A stretch of DNA of 12,617 bases from CAZEMR01 sp964513465 (GCA_964513465.1 CAZEMR010000084.1:1-12617); one strand, 5' to 3'. Counted from the stretch's first letter, positions 1 to 8,165 are shown. The notes: generated by a model from the letters alone, not told the origin. Made by a program: numbers and translations.

Positions 1-1781
1 CGATCCTTAACGCCACGCTTATAATAATAGTCGCGTTTGTTCCCCTGTTTTTTTTGACGGGCATGGAAGGCCGCATGCTCCAGCCGCTGGGGATTTCTTA
101 TATCATTGCGCTGGTGGCGTCATTGGTGGTCGCCATTACTATAACGCCGGTGATGTGCAGCTATTTATTAACCCATGAAAAATTCCTCGAAAAGCACGAA
201 AAGGAAAGCTTCGTTTCGCGGCATTTATCAAAATATTACGAGTCAGCGCTTAAAAAGGTAATGCAATGGCGTAAGCTTACGATTGCCGCAGTAATCGCCT
301 TATTTATAATTTCTGTAATTATCTTCTTCAATTTCGGACGCACATTTCTTCCGCCGTTCAACGAGGGCTCGCTGACTGTAAACATAGCCGCAATGCCTGG
401 AATTGCGCTGGATGAATCCTCGGAAATCGGCCGCAGGGCCGAGCAGTTGCTGCTATCGGTGCCCGAAATCAGAACGACTTCGCGCAAAACCGGCCGCGCC
501 GAACTCGCCGAGCATTCCTTCGGAGAAAATGTCTCGGAAATCGATGCCCCGTTCGAGCTGGACGACCGCAGCCGTGCCGAATTTCTTGAGGAAGTTCGCA
601 CAAAACTGGCCACATTGCCCGGAGTGGTGTTTAGCGTCGGTCAGCCTATTGCTCACCGGCTGGATCATCTGATTTCGGGATCCAAAACCAGTATTGCGAT
701 TAAATTATTCGGAACAAATCTCGACAAAATGTATCGTATTGCGCAGCAAATCCAGACCGAAATCCAGGGGGTAGAGGGAGTGGCCGATCTTAGCGTACAG
801 CAGCAGATAAACATCCCGCAGCTAAGGATCGAGCCGCGTCGCGAAATGCTTGCCCGCTACGGAATTTCGCTCGCGCAATTCAACGAATTTGTCGAGGCGG
901 CAATCGGCGGTATCAAGATCGACAATGTGTTCGAAAAGGAGCGCTCATTCGATATGATTCTCCGCTACGAAGAGCAATACCGCGACCGCATCGAATCGCT
1001 GCGGCATATATTAATCGACGCCGCGGATGGCCACAAGGTGCCGCTTTCGCTGGTGGCCGATATCCGTTCATCATCAGGCCCGAACAAGGTGCAGCGCGAA
1101 AACGTCCATCGCCTGCTGGTGATTTCGGCGAATACATCCGGGGCGGATCTGCGTGGCGTGGTTACGAATATACAGGAAATCATCGACGAGCGGATCGACC
1201 TGCCGACCGGCTACCGCATTGAATACGGCGGGCAGTTCGAAAGCGAGGCAAAAGCTTCGCGAATATTATTTTTCACGTCAATCGGAGCAATTTTTGCGAT
1301 ATTTTTGTTGTTATATCAGGAGTTCAGAAATCTTCTGCTGGCGGGTATAATTCTGGTCAATCTTCCGCTGGCGCTCATCGGCGGAGTGTTCGCGATTCTG
1401 ATCACCGGCGAGGTGGTCAGCATTCCGGCGATCATCGGATTCATCACGCTATTCGGAATTGCCACCCGCAATGGAATATTGCTGGTATCGAATTATCGAC
1501 GTCTGGGCATGCTGGAAGAAAATATGCGCGAAATAGTGATCAAGGGATCTCTCGACCGGCTGAATCCGATATTGATGACCGCGCTCACAGCCGCATTAGC
1601 GCTGATTCCGCTGGCCATAGCGGGGGATATGCCCGGCAACGAGATACAAAGCCCGATGGCTAAAGTAATTCTCGGCGGATTGCTTTCGTCAACATTTCTG
1701 AATCTGCTGATAATCCCGATTATATATTTTATGATTTCGAAGAAATCCGATCTGAAATTCAAACAGAAACTTTTACAATAA
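1..1781 (+). CDS. Heavy-metal efflux RND transporter, CusA/CzcA family (5' end outside window)
   Basis: This is the inner-membrane proton-driven pump of a tripartite metal exporter. Coding is open from base 3, so the TTG at 54 is an internal Leu codon and not a start; 592 residues are visible. Family members are usually about 1,030-1,050 aa, so roughly the first 440 residues lie upstream, including the transmembrane segment with the proton-relay acidic residues. Diagnostic features are FLTGMEGRMLQPLG near the visible start, the periplasmic porter segment FNEGSLTVNIAAMPG, SIAIKLFGTNLDKM, and the C-terminal membrane block with GIATRNGILLVSNYRRLG and LTALTAALALIPLAIAGD. These fit the HME-RND (CzcA/CusA) group and not the drug-exporting HAE group. 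The sequence has RYGI where, as I recall, CusA has RYGM, so I do not assign copper/silver specificity. An outer-membrane channel gene follows after 14 nt. The truncation is only the window edge; I see no internal frameshift. Confidence 0.93.
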   Translation, partial: ILNATLIIIVAFVPLFFLTGMEGRMLQPLGISYIIALVASLVVAITITPVMCSYLLTHEKFLEKHEKESFVSRHLSKYYESALKKVMQWRKLTIAAVIALFIISVIIFFNFGRTFLPPFNEGSLTVNIAAMPGIALDESSEIGRRAEQLLLSVPEIRTTSRKTGRAELAEHSFGENVSEIDAPFELDDRSRAEFLEEVRTKLATLPGVVFSVGQPIAHRLDHLISGSKTSIAIKLFGTNLDKMYRIAQQIQTEIQGVEGVADLSVQQQINIPQLRIEPRREMLARYGISLAQFNEFVEAAIGGIKIDNVFEKERSFDMILRYEEQYRDRIESLRHILIDAADGHKVPLSLVADIRSSSGPNKVQRENVHRLLVISANTSGADLRGVVTNIQEIIDERIDLPTGYRIEYGGQFESEAKASRILFFTSIGAIFAIFLLLYQEFRNLLLAGIILVNLPLALIGGVFAILITGEVVSIPAIIGFITLFGIATRNGILLVSNYRRLGMLEENMREIVIKGSLDRLNPILMTALTAALALIPLAIAGDMPGNEIQSPMAKVILGGLLSSTFLNLLIIPIIYFMISKKSDLKFKQKLLQ

Positions 1782-1795
1782 ATAATTGAATTGAC

Positions 1796-2971
1796 ATGAA
1801 AAAAATAATTCTGACATTAATAGTAATGCTTTATGCTGCGAATCTCGGGGCGCAATCAATTGAGGAGACGCTGCTCGAAATCTCCGCCAATAATGCCGAA
1901 CTTACGGCAATGCGCAAGAGCATCGACCGACAGGCGGCGGAATATCGCATGGGAGTTGTTCCGCCCGACCCGGAATTCGAATATGCCCATATGACCGCTG
2001 CAGGCGCCGAAAAGACCCGATATGCTGTCAGCCAGAGCTTCAAATTTCCGTTCTTCTATCTGGCGGATTTCGCATTTGCCGATTATTACGAAGAGACTTT
2101 GCTTGCGGGATATTCCACCCGGCGAAGCGAGATTTTGCTCGATGCGAAACTTCTTATGATCGACATCGTATATTATCAAAAAATGATTGATCTGTATATA
2201 AATAATTCCGCAAATGCCGACAGCACGCTTGCAGCTATGAAATTGAAATTCGAAACCGGCGACGCAGACCGGCTCGACGTCATGAAGGCCGAAATATACT
2301 CGACCCGCATGAAACGGCGGCTCGAGGAGCTCCGCCGCGAAAGCGATGCTGCTTCCGAGCAGCTCGCCGCGCTTAACGGCGGGAAATCCTTACGCGCGAA
2401 ATTCCGCGATTACCCCGGGGATAACATCCCGGAAGACGCCGAAGCTTATATCGAAATCGCGCTCAAGGACGACAAAGAGCTGGATTACCTATGGCAGGAA
2501 TATATACTTAAGGACAAAGAGGAGACATTGACCGACTTCAGCTATATCCCTGAATTTTCGATCGGCTGGGAGAATGATCTCGAGCCGGAGCATGATTTCA
2601 GCGGCTGGAAATTGGGGGTTTCGATTCCGGTATTCAGCTATTGGAACACCAGCGCGGAAGGCGAATTTGCAACCGAAACCGCCTACGCAGAGCACCACCG
2701 GCGGCGTATCGAGCTCGAATATGAGTATAAAAATTTATACAATGAATTAATAACAGTCGAGTCTTTAATTGAGGATTATGAGTCGTCCGATTTCATAACC
2801 GAAGGCTACCAATTGCTCGGATATTCATATCAATTAGGCGAGATTTCCTCCGCCGAATATTTTCTCGAGCTGAATTATTTTAATGAATATGCAGATGAAT
2901 ATTACAAACTGGAGCGCCGCCGCGCCGCACTAAATGCAAAGCTTATGAAACCCTGGATTTTAAATCAATAA
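1796..2971 (+). CDS. TolC-family outer membrane efflux protein (CusC-like)
   Basis: This is the outer-membrane exit duct for the RND pump encoded just upstream. The 391-aa protein starts with a signal peptide (MKKIILTLIVMLYAANLGAQ; cleavage likely after about residue 19) and has no lipobox Cys, so it is probably not lipidated. Long charged helical stretches alternate with short beta segments. GWKLGVSIPVFSYWN, near residues 280-294, is the characteristic second beta-hairpin of outer-membrane efflux proteins and is followed by the second coiled-coil pair. It is shorter than typical CusC/TolC (about 450-490 aa), as many OEP proteins from divergent phyla are. The ATG at 1796 is chosen because the signal peptide begins there. 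No clear Shine-Dalgarno is visible; with a 14-nt gap, coupling to the pump gene is likely. The periplasmic adaptor gene is not in the window and is expected upstream. Confidence 0.87.
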   Translation: MKKIILTLIVMLYAANLGAQSIEETLLEISANNAELTAMRKSIDRQAAEYRMGVVPPDPEFEYAHMTAAGAEKTRYAVSQSFKFPFFYLADFAFADYYEETLLAGYSTRRSEILLDAKLLMIDIVYYQKMIDLYINNSANADSTLAAMKLKFETGDADRLDVMKAEIYSTRMKRRLEELRRESDAASEQLAALNGGKSLRAKFRDYPGDNIPEDAEAYIEIALKDDKELDYLWQEYILKDKEETLTDFSYIPEFSIGWENDLEPEHDFSGWKLGVSIPVFSYWNTSAEGEFATETAYAEHHRRRIELEYEYKNLYNELITVESLIEDYESSDFITEGYQLLGYSYQLGEISSAEYFLELNYFNEYADEYYKLERRRAALNAKLMKPWILNQ

Positions 2972-2986
2972 ATGAATAAAATTATC

Positions 2987-2992
2987 AAGGAG
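2987..2992 (+). promoter_or_regulatory. Ribosome binding site of the VOC gene
   Basis: AAGGAG lies 5 nt upstream of the ATG at 2998. It is one of only two strong Shine-Dalgarno sites in the window (the other precedes the gene at 12614), and it fixes this start. Confidence 0.8.
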
Positions 2993-2997
2993 TCACA

Positions 2998-3777
2998 ATG
3001 AAAGAATTCACCAGCCACGCAAACCACTCTTTCTGCTGGATTGATCTGGCAACGACCGATCTCGACGCAGCTAAAAATTTCTACGGCAAGCTCTTTGGAT
3101 GGGATGTGTTCGAGGACAGCGACGACAGCGGAGAACGTTACTTCATGTTTACTCTCAACAGCAAACCAGTCGCCGGGCTTTTTGAAAAAACTCCCGAGAT
3201 GGCCGAAATTCCGCCCCACTGGATGCCTTATATCACAACCGAGGATATGGACGCGGTGCTCGGCAAAGTCGAAGGCGCTGGCGGAGCCATCATCGCGCCG
3301 AAGCATGCATTCGGCGACGCCGGATCGAAGGCGATGATAAGCGACAGCGTCGGCGCTTATGTTGCGCTGTGGCAGCCGGGCGAACATATCGGCACCGTGT
3401 ATAAATATATTCCCGGCTCGATGAGCTGGACCGAGCACGCCAGCCACAAAATGATGGATGCAATCGTATTCTTCGAAAAAGTTTTCGACTGGGTCGGCAA
3501 GACCGATATGTATGGCGAAATGAATTATACCACCTTCACCGCCGGCGAGGAAATGGTCTGCGGCATGTACGAAATGCCCGAAGGGATGAAGGACATCCCG
3601 CCGCACTGGCTTACATATTTCGCAGTCGAAAAGATCGACGATTCGCTGAATATAGTCAAAGAAAACGGCGCCGATATCCTGATGGATAAAGCTTACATCC
3701 AGGGGGTAGGCCATTTTGCGGTAATTCGCGATCCGCAGGGCTCGGTCTTCGGACTGATCGAAGGCGAAGAAATGTAA
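2998..3777 (+). CDS. VOC family protein with two glyoxalase/bleomycin-resistance domains
   Basis: The 259-aa protein is made of two tandem vicinal-oxygen-chelate domains, roughly residues 8-126 and 140-256. The duplication is directly visible: IPPHWMPYITTEDMDAVLGK (71-90) is matched by IPPHWLTYFAVEKIDDSLNI (200-219). The N-terminal SFCWIDLATTDLDAAKNFYG and FGWDV are typical of the COG3324 / CFP30B-like group, which is often annotated as glyoxalase or hydroxylase although most members have no proven reaction. The fold binds a metal or a small hydrophobic ligand at the domain interface; I cannot assign a substrate. No signal peptide or membrane segment is seen, so it is cytosolic. It follows the efflux genes after 26 nt on the same strand and has its own strong ribosome site. 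A terminator follows, so it may be the last gene of that transcript. Confidence 0.9.
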   Translation: MKEFTSHANHSFCWIDLATTDLDAAKNFYGKLFGWDVFEDSDDSGERYFMFTLNSKPVAGLFEKTPEMAEIPPHWMPYITTEDMDAVLGKVEGAGGAIIAPKHAFGDAGSKAMISDSVGAYVALWQPGEHIGTVYKYIPGSMSWTEHASHKMMDAIVFFEKVFDWVGKTDMYGEMNYTTFTAGEEMVCGMYEMPEGMKDIPPHWLTYFAVEKIDDSLNIVKENGADILMDKAYIQGVGHFAVIRDPQGSVFGLIEGEEM

Positions 3778-3837
3778 TCCTTCGGACTTTGGACTTTTGA
3801 TATTAGATATTAGTAATAGAAATATATTCGAATTTGT

Positions 3838-3870
3838 AGAGACAGGTCACAGGCCTGTCTCTTTTTTTTT
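3838..3870 (+). terminator. Intrinsic terminator after the VOC gene
   Basis: A perfect 9-bp stem, AGAGACAGG (3838-3846) with CCTGTCTCT (3854-3862), has a 7-nt loop and runs straight into nine T residues (3862-3870). It lies 60 nt past the VOC stop and would end the plus-strand transcript. On the minus strand there is no T-run after the stem, so it works in one direction only. The palindrome also resembles GTAGAGACA-type dispersed intergenic repeats found in some bacteria, so it may have been brought in by a repeat element. Confidence 0.7.
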
Positions 3871-3890
3871 GGGATTTGGGTTGGAAATTG

Positions 3891-3914
3891 CTTTGCGCTC
3901 CGCTCCGCGCAAAG
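3891..3914. repeat. Inverted repeat, 8-bp stem
   Basis: CTTTGCGC (3891-3898) pairs perfectly with GCGCAAAG (3907-3914) across an 8-nt loop. Neither strand has a T-run after it, so it is not a canonical terminator. It is the second palindrome of the block between the VOC and AbgT genes. Confidence 0.55.
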
Positions 3915-3935
3915 AGTCCGCAAGCGCATATTATG

Positions 3936-3955
3936 CAAAGGGCTAAAGCCCTTTG
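3936..3955. repeat. Near-perfect palindrome containing GGGCTAAAGCCC
   Basis: CAAAGGGCT (3936-3944) and AGCCCTTTG (3947-3955) are exact reverse complements separated by AA. It is the third palindrome in the intergenic block. No T-run follows on either strand. It is likely a REP-type or DNA-binding palindrome; function unknown. Confidence 0.5.
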
Positions 3956-4015
3956 TTGCAATAGCGATAGTACGCCGCAGCGGATTGCTTCGGCCAATAT
4001 CTAAAATCTAATGTC

Positions 4016-5551
4016 CTATTCGGGCATTTGGTAATACAATTCTGCTCCCGGGCCGAGCGGCAGCCCGATCCATACCCATACTATAAGCAATAGCGACCAT
4101 AATATGAAAAACGCGATGGAATATGGCAGCATAGTGGCAATGACCGTTCCAATGCCCGCATCCGGCTTGTATTTCTGCATAAAAGCAATAATTAATGCAA
4201 AAAAGCTCATCATCGGCGAAATTATATTCGTTACGCTGTCGCCGATTCGGAATATCACCTGCGATAGCTCCGGCGAATATCCCATAAGCATGAACATCGG
4301 GATAAAAATCGGCGCAAGGATTGCCCATTTGGCCGATGCGCTGCCCATAAACATATTGATCAGCGCCGCCAGAAGTATAAATGCAATTATCAGCGGGACC
4401 AGCCCGACGTTCAGGCTGCTGAGGAGGTCGGCGCCCTTGATTGCGAAAATTATTCCGAGATTGCTCCATTTGAAATATGCTACAAACTGCGCGGCAAAAA
4501 ATACAAGCACAAAATATAGCGATAATGTCTTCATTGCCCGAGACATTCCATTCATCACATCGGAGTCGTTTTTGAAAGTGCCGGCTATCCAGCCATATAC
4601 CACGCCGGTTACACCGGCTACCAATACCAGCACAGCTATCACGCCTTTGATTATCGGAGAATTCAATACCCCGTCGCCCGGACCGCGAAGATAGCCGCCA
4701 TCGGGAATGATTCCGGCCAGCAAAAATCCGACGATTATCAGGAATGCAATCATTGCCCAGAATAATCCACGCTTTTCTTCGGGGCGAAGTCGTTCCAGTT
4801 CCTCGCCGCTGCCCTCGCCGGTATATTCTCCGAAGCGGGGCGCGACAAATCGCTCGGTCACCCAGGTGCCGCCAATAGCAATTACGAAGGTCGAAACCAC
4901 CATGAAATAATAATTTGCAGTCGGATTCACGTCGTATGTCGGGTCGATAATCTCTGCTGCCTCGGTTGATAAACCGGCCAGCAGCGGATCGATCGTGCCG
5001 ATTAATAAATTGGCGCTGAATCCTCCGGATACCCCTGCAAAAGCCGCAGCCATACCGACTATTGGATGACGCTTTACTGCAATAAAGATCGCACCTGCCA
5101 GAGGAATCAGCAGTACATAGCCGATATCGCTGGCCATATTCGATAGAATTCCGGAAAAAACGAGCACGAATGTCAATATTCTTTTAGGGGAAGACAGCAC
5201 GAGCATACGAATTACAGCGGACACCAGGCCGCTGCTTTCGGCGATCCCGATACCCAGCATGGCAACAAATACCACGCCCAGGGGAGCGAATCCGGTGGTG
5301 TTATCCACAAGCATATTCATCATGCGATGCAGATTTTCAACCGTCAGCAGGTTTACCGGGTGCACCTCTTCGCCGGTTGCGGGATGTACAGCCGACCAGT
5401 CGACCCAATAAGCCACGCCGGATAGAATTAAAACCAGCAGAGCGAATATTCCGAATAAAGTAGCAGGATGGGGTAATGCGTTTCCGCCTTTTTCCACAAA
5501 TGTCAAAAATCTGTCAAAAAACTTCTTTTTCTTCAATTTGCCTTTTGCCAT
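4016..5551 (-). CDS. abgT: AbgT family transporter (p-aminobenzoyl-glutamate / antimetabolite)
   Basis: This inner-membrane transporter has 511 aa from the ATG at 5551 and many hydrophobic segments. Known AbgT-family members import p-aminobenzoyl-glutamate (AbgT) or export sulfonamide-type antimetabolites (MtrF, YdaH). Family blocks are GNALPHPATLFGIFALLVL (23-41), FAPLGVVFVAMLGIGIAESS (88-107), SNMASDIGYVLLIPLAG (137-153) and FAGVSGGFSANLLIGTIDPL (171-190). The substrate-site set described for MtrF is present with the same spacing: S406, W409, P427, R435 and D438, plus D142 in SDIGYV. An in-frame TTG at 5599 would add 16 residues; I prefer 5551 because it is ATG, has GGAG about 11 nt upstream, and starts the protein MAKGKLKKKK just ahead of the first conserved block. 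It appears monocistronic. Direction and substrate cannot be read from the sequence. Confidence 0.92.
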   Translation of the reverse strand: MAKGKLKKKKFFDRFLTFVEKGGNALPHPATLFGIFALLVLILSGVAYWVDWSAVHPATGEEVHPVNLLTVENLHRMMNMLVDNTTGFAPLGVVFVAMLGIGIAESSGLVSAVIRMLVLSSPKRILTFVLVFSGILSNMASDIGYVLLIPLAGAIFIAVKRHPIVGMAAAFAGVSGGFSANLLIGTIDPLLAGLSTEAAEIIDPTYDVNPTANYYFMVVSTFVIAIGGTWVTERFVAPRFGEYTGEGSGEELERLRPEEKRGLFWAMIAFLIIVGFLLAGIIPDGGYLRGPGDGVLNSPIIKGVIAVLVLVAGVTGVVYGWIAGTFKNDSDVMNGMSRAMKTLSLYFVLVFFAAQFVAYFKWSNLGIIFAIKGADLLSSLNVGLVPLIIAFILLAALINMFMGSASAKWAILAPIFIPMFMLMGYSPELSQVIFRIGDSVTNIISPMMSFFALIIAFMQKYKPDAGIGTVIATMLPYSIAFFILWSLLLIVWVWIGLPLGPGAELYYQMPE

Positions 5552-5823
5552 AAATGCACTGTCTCCAATTTTTGGGTTCGTTAAGTATATATATTTCAAT
5601 TTCAGGAATTGGATGGCAGCATAGTTTTGCCTTATACCTGCGAATGCTTCCTAATATTAACTATCATCATATTTATTTATTTTCCAGCGTGATTGCTTTT
5701 TGCGCATAAAGCGTTAATTACAAATCATTTTAATTTTTAATGCTTGGATATAATCCGGCAGTAACTGGCATTCAGCCGCGTGAAGGAGTGGGATTTTCGT
5801 TTGCAAATAAATTATTAATTAAA
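5552..5823. other. AT-rich intergenic region upstream of abgT
   Basis: These 272 nt lie between the abgT start and the stop of the Mut7-C gene on the same strand. The stretch is AT-rich and must hold the abgT promoter if that gene is transcribed alone. I found no convincing -35/-10 pair, no strong hairpin and no coding potential that stands out. The short plus-strand open frame beginning near 5740 runs into the antisense of the neighbouring gene and is not credible. Confidence 0.5.
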
Positions 5824-6576
5824 TCATACGGAAGAATCTTCGGTGTGGATTTCATTCAAAAAATTCATAAATCTTTTGTAATGGCTGCCTTTCCAGTAGA
5901 TTTTGCCGCAGCCGGAGCATTCGAAAAAATCGTTGAAATTGCGGCGGGTACCCTCCTCTAACAAATGCTCTATCTCGCTTTTGGCGATTGTGCGGAGGGG
6001 TGAATTGCATTCGGAGCAGAGCGTGAATTCTCTGATTTCGTCAAATAAATTGAATTTCCTGAGGGTCTCGCGGAGCTGCTCGACGGGTTTATCGCTTCGA
6101 AGCCAGCGTCCCAGGCCGATTGCCGAGCGCTTCAGAAGGCCGATGTCGCGGCTGAGAACGATTCGTCCGGATTCGCTGGCGATTTCTGTGATTTCGGAAT
6201 CCTCGAGATCGTTCGAGTACAAGGTGTCGAACCCGAGCAGGCGCAGATATACCGCAAGTCGCCCCAGATTGACGTCGGCGATGAAATTCGGGCGGCCGGG
6301 CATTGGAATCGCGACTTTGCTGACAAGAGTTATATCGAATTTCGAAAAATAGGGGTATACCGAAATCTGGTCATTAGCCGAGGGCAATTCACCGAAACCG
6401 GCAGAATGGCCGTTAATCAGGATGAGCCCTACCTCGCAATGCGGCGGGCCGACAGCTTCGATTATGTCCTTGACGCTTTGTCGGATTTGAAGGCCGACCG
6501 TAAAGTCCCGACCCCGAATTTTCTGAGGAAGGAAATCGTTCAGATCGTCGTAAAAGCGCAATATGGCGCTATCCAC
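5824..6576 (-). CDS. Mut7-C RNase domain protein with N-terminal ubiquitin-like domain
   Basis: The 250-aa protein has three parts. Residues about 4-76 (ILRFYDDLNDFLP...SVKDIIEAVG...ISVYPYF) match the Mut7-C ubiquitin/ThiS-like domain. Residues about 97-180 match the Mut7-C (DUF82) PIN-like nuclease domain, with NFIADVNLGRLAVYLRLLGF (97-116) holding D101, then acidic D123/E125/D126 and IVLSRDIGLL with D144; these are the expected metal-binding acids. A zinc ribbon follows with Cys187, 190, 220 and 223, then the family-typical IYWKGSHYKRF. The domain is related to C-terminal regions of exonuclease Mut-7-like proteins; the RNA substrate is unknown. The frame is open upstream to 6669, but that part runs inside the kinase gene. 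I choose the GTG at 6576, which overlaps the kinase stop by 8 nt and begins just before the conserved domain; the TTG at 6561 is the alternative. Translational coupling to the kinase is likely. Confidence 0.87.
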   Translation of the reverse strand: MDSAILRFYDDLNDFLPQKIRGRDFTVGLQIRQSVKDIIEAVGPPHCEVGLILINGHSAGFGELPSANDQISVYPYFSKFDITLVSKVAIPMPGRPNFIADVNLGRLAVYLRLLGFDTLYSNDLEDSEITEIASESGRIVLSRDIGLLKRSAIGLGRWLRSDKPVEQLRETLRKFNLFDEIREFTLCSECNSPLRTIAKSEIEHLLEEGTRRNFNDFFECSGCGKIYWKGSHYKRFMNFLNEIHTEDSSV

Positions 6577-8062
6577 GACTGGAATCCGGATGGTGGGCAG
6601 GAATAGTAAACCGGAATGTGCTGCCTTCTTCGGGGACGCTGTCGACGGTAATATCGCCGCCGTGAGCATCGATGAATTCTTTGCTGATAATAAGCCCCAG
6701 CCCGGTGCCGCTTTCCTGCATCGTACCCTGGCGGCTGATATTTTCGTCTATCCGGAAGAGCTTGCGGATATCGTCGGTTGCGATACCTATGCCGGTATCG
6801 GTGACTGAAATTTCTCTCATGCCGCCCTTTATGGTTTCCGAAAGGATAATCTTTCCGCCCGGCTTGCTGAATTTGACAGAATTAGAAATCAGATTGCGCA
6901 GCACTGTGTGGATCATCTGATAATCGAAATAAGCAAAAGTATTTTGTTTTATATTATTTTCAATCGTGATATTTTTATTTGCGGCTGCCTCTTTGAACAG
7001 GAATAGATTATTCGTAATCAATTCATATAAATCATGATCATCGGGCGTAAAATTGATCTTCCCTGTTTGCGCTCGCGACCAGCTAAGGAGATTTTCAATC
7101 AGCTTATATGCATTATCAGCGGCTTTTTTGAGGTCGCGGATTTCGCGAAGCTGATCGTCTTTGGACATCATATCGTAATTTTCAAGCAGATATTCGCTCA
7201 TAGTCACAAGCGTATTGAAAGGATTTTTCAGATCGTGCGCAATAATCGAGAAAAATTTATCCTTAGTATAATTCAGCTCCTTCAGCCGGCTTTCGCTTTC
7301 CTTTAGCGACTGCTCGGCAATAATCCGGTCGGTGATGTCGAATACCACGCCGATCAGCCGTCGTGGGCTGCCGTCCGGGCCGTATTCGGTGATCTCGCCG
7401 CGGTCGTATAGCCATTTGTATCCACCGGTCTTGGTGCGGATGCGATATTCCACCTGGTAGCATACGTCGCGGCCCTCGAGGTGGTTGCGCATAGCCTGCA
7501 TGGCGTGGTCGTAGTCGTCGGGGTGGATCATCTCGGTAAATGCGTACACATTCGAGTCGAGTTCCTCTGGCTGATAGCCCAAAAGCCAGGCCTTGCGAGG
7601 ATCGAATTCGACAACGTTGGTGGGCAGAAACCATTCCCACCACGCCAGATTGGCGGCGTCCATGGCTTGTTGCATACGAATGCTGAGGCGGTCGGTCATC
7701 CGCGCAGCTTTGTAATGATGGGTAATATCCGAAACCAGGAATATCAAATACTGTGCCTTATCAATACTTTCGAGCCGGACTTTGATCTGATATACCTTCT
7801 CTTTGGTTTCTTTGAGCGAACTGGTGCCGTTCCATTTGCCGGCCTGAAGAAGTGTGGCCATCAGATCGTCGAAATCGCCAAAGGGCATCAGATAGCCTAG
7901 CGAATCGAATATTGAATCGCCGATTTTGATTTCGCCGTCGCCAACCTCGGGACCGTCAGTATTTATATATATGATTTCGCCATTCTGGTCTGTGGCATAT
8001 AAAGAAATTCCCGAATGCTCGAATGATTTGATTAGCAGAGATAATTTTTTGTCCTGATTCAT
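6569..8062 (-). CDS. Soluble PAS-PAS sensor histidine kinase
   Basis: This 497-aa kinase has no transmembrane segment, so it senses a cytosolic signal. Residues about 10-115 form a first, weaker PAS domain (SGISLYATDQNGEIIYINTD). Residues about 130-248 form a PAS_3-type domain ending in a PAC motif (WWEWFLPTNVVEFDPR, MIHPDDYDHAMQAM, IGVVFDITDRI). A short linker leads to HisKA with the H-box FFSIIAHDLKNPF (phospho-acceptor H276). The ATPase domain has the N-box LRNLISNSVKFSKPGGK (N390, N394), G1 DTGIGI (422-427) and G2 GTGLGLIISKEF (452-463). All catalytic motifs are intact. No response regulator is encoded nearby, so it is an orphan kinase or its partner lies elsewhere. Its stop codon overlaps the likely GTG start of the Mut7-C gene. 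ATG at 8062 is preceded by 158 nt of AT-rich DNA. Confidence 0.92.
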   Translation of the reverse strand: MNQDKKLSLLIKSFEHSGISLYATDQNGEIIYINTDGPEVGDGEIKIGDSIFDSLGYLMPFGDFDDLMATLLQAGKWNGTSSLKETKEKVYQIKVRLESIDKAQYLIFLVSDITHHYKAARMTDRLSIRMQQAMDAANLAWWEWFLPTNVVEFDPRKAWLLGYQPEELDSNVYAFTEMIHPDDYDHAMQAMRNHLEGRDVCYQVEYRIRTKTGGYKWLYDRGEITEYGPDGSPRRLIGVVFDITDRIIAEQSLKESESRLKELNYTKDKFFSIIAHDLKNPFNTLVTMSEYLLENYDMMSKDDQLREIRDLKKAADNAYKLIENLLSWSRAQTGKINFTPDDHDLYELITNNLFLFKEAAANKNITIENNIKQNTFAYFDYQMIHTVLRNLISNSVKFSKPGGKIILSETIKGGMREISVTDTGIGIATDDIRKLFRIDENISRQGTMQESGTGLGLIISKEFIDAHGGDITVDSVPEEGSTFRFTIPAHHPDSSRG

Positions 8063-8165
8063 AATGACTTTCCGAATGTTATCCGATCAAATTGACTGAG
8101 GTATGCTGTTGTTCGAATTTATTTTTAAATGGCCCGAATGGGAAAAACTAAGATTCTATTTACCC

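Larger units (their letters stand above)
3791..4016. repeat. Palindrome-rich intergenic block with terminal inverted repeats (MITE-like)
   Basis: Between the convergent VOC and AbgT genes lies a 226-bp non-coding block. Its ends, 3791-3813 and the reverse complement of 3994-4016, match at 19 of 23 positions; both begin GGAC and share TTAGATATT. Inside are three good hairpins (3838-3862, 3891-3914, 3936-3955). No protein is encoded. The right end touches the AbgT stop codon (4016-4018). This arrangement suggests a small non-autonomous repeat element or a cluster of REP-like palindromes. Only one copy is visible in the window, so mobility is inference. Confidence 0.45.

Noticed and set aside
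54..1781. Reading the RND gene as a complete 575-aa protein from the TTG at 54
   Set aside because: The frame is open back to base 3 and encodes the expected preceding residues (AFVPLFFLTGMEGRML), so the gene is cut by the window edge.
2965..3714. Long minus-strand open frame of 249 codons opposite the VOC gene
   Set aside because: The plus-strand frame has a strong ribosome site, clear VOC motifs and an internal duplication. The minus frame is a codon-bias shadow with no family features.
3778..4015. Small RNA gene in the palindrome-rich intergenic block
   Set aside because: The hairpins have no upstream promoter-like sequence and are better explained as a terminator plus repeat-element palindromes.
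4104..4694. Plus-strand open frame opposite the AbgT gene
   Set aside because: It lies antisense to conserved transporter motifs and encodes low-complexity Ile/Ala/Pro-rich sequence with no start context.
5552..5599. Longer AbgT N-terminus from the TTG at 5599
   Set aside because: The ATG at 5551 has a GGAG site and starts the conserved region directly; the extra residues MKYIYLTNPKIGDSAF look like leader DNA.
6577..6669. Longer N-terminus of the Mut7-C protein inside the kinase gene
   Set aside because: The 31 extra residues overlap the kinase G2 region out of frame and have no resemblance to the ubiquitin-like domain.
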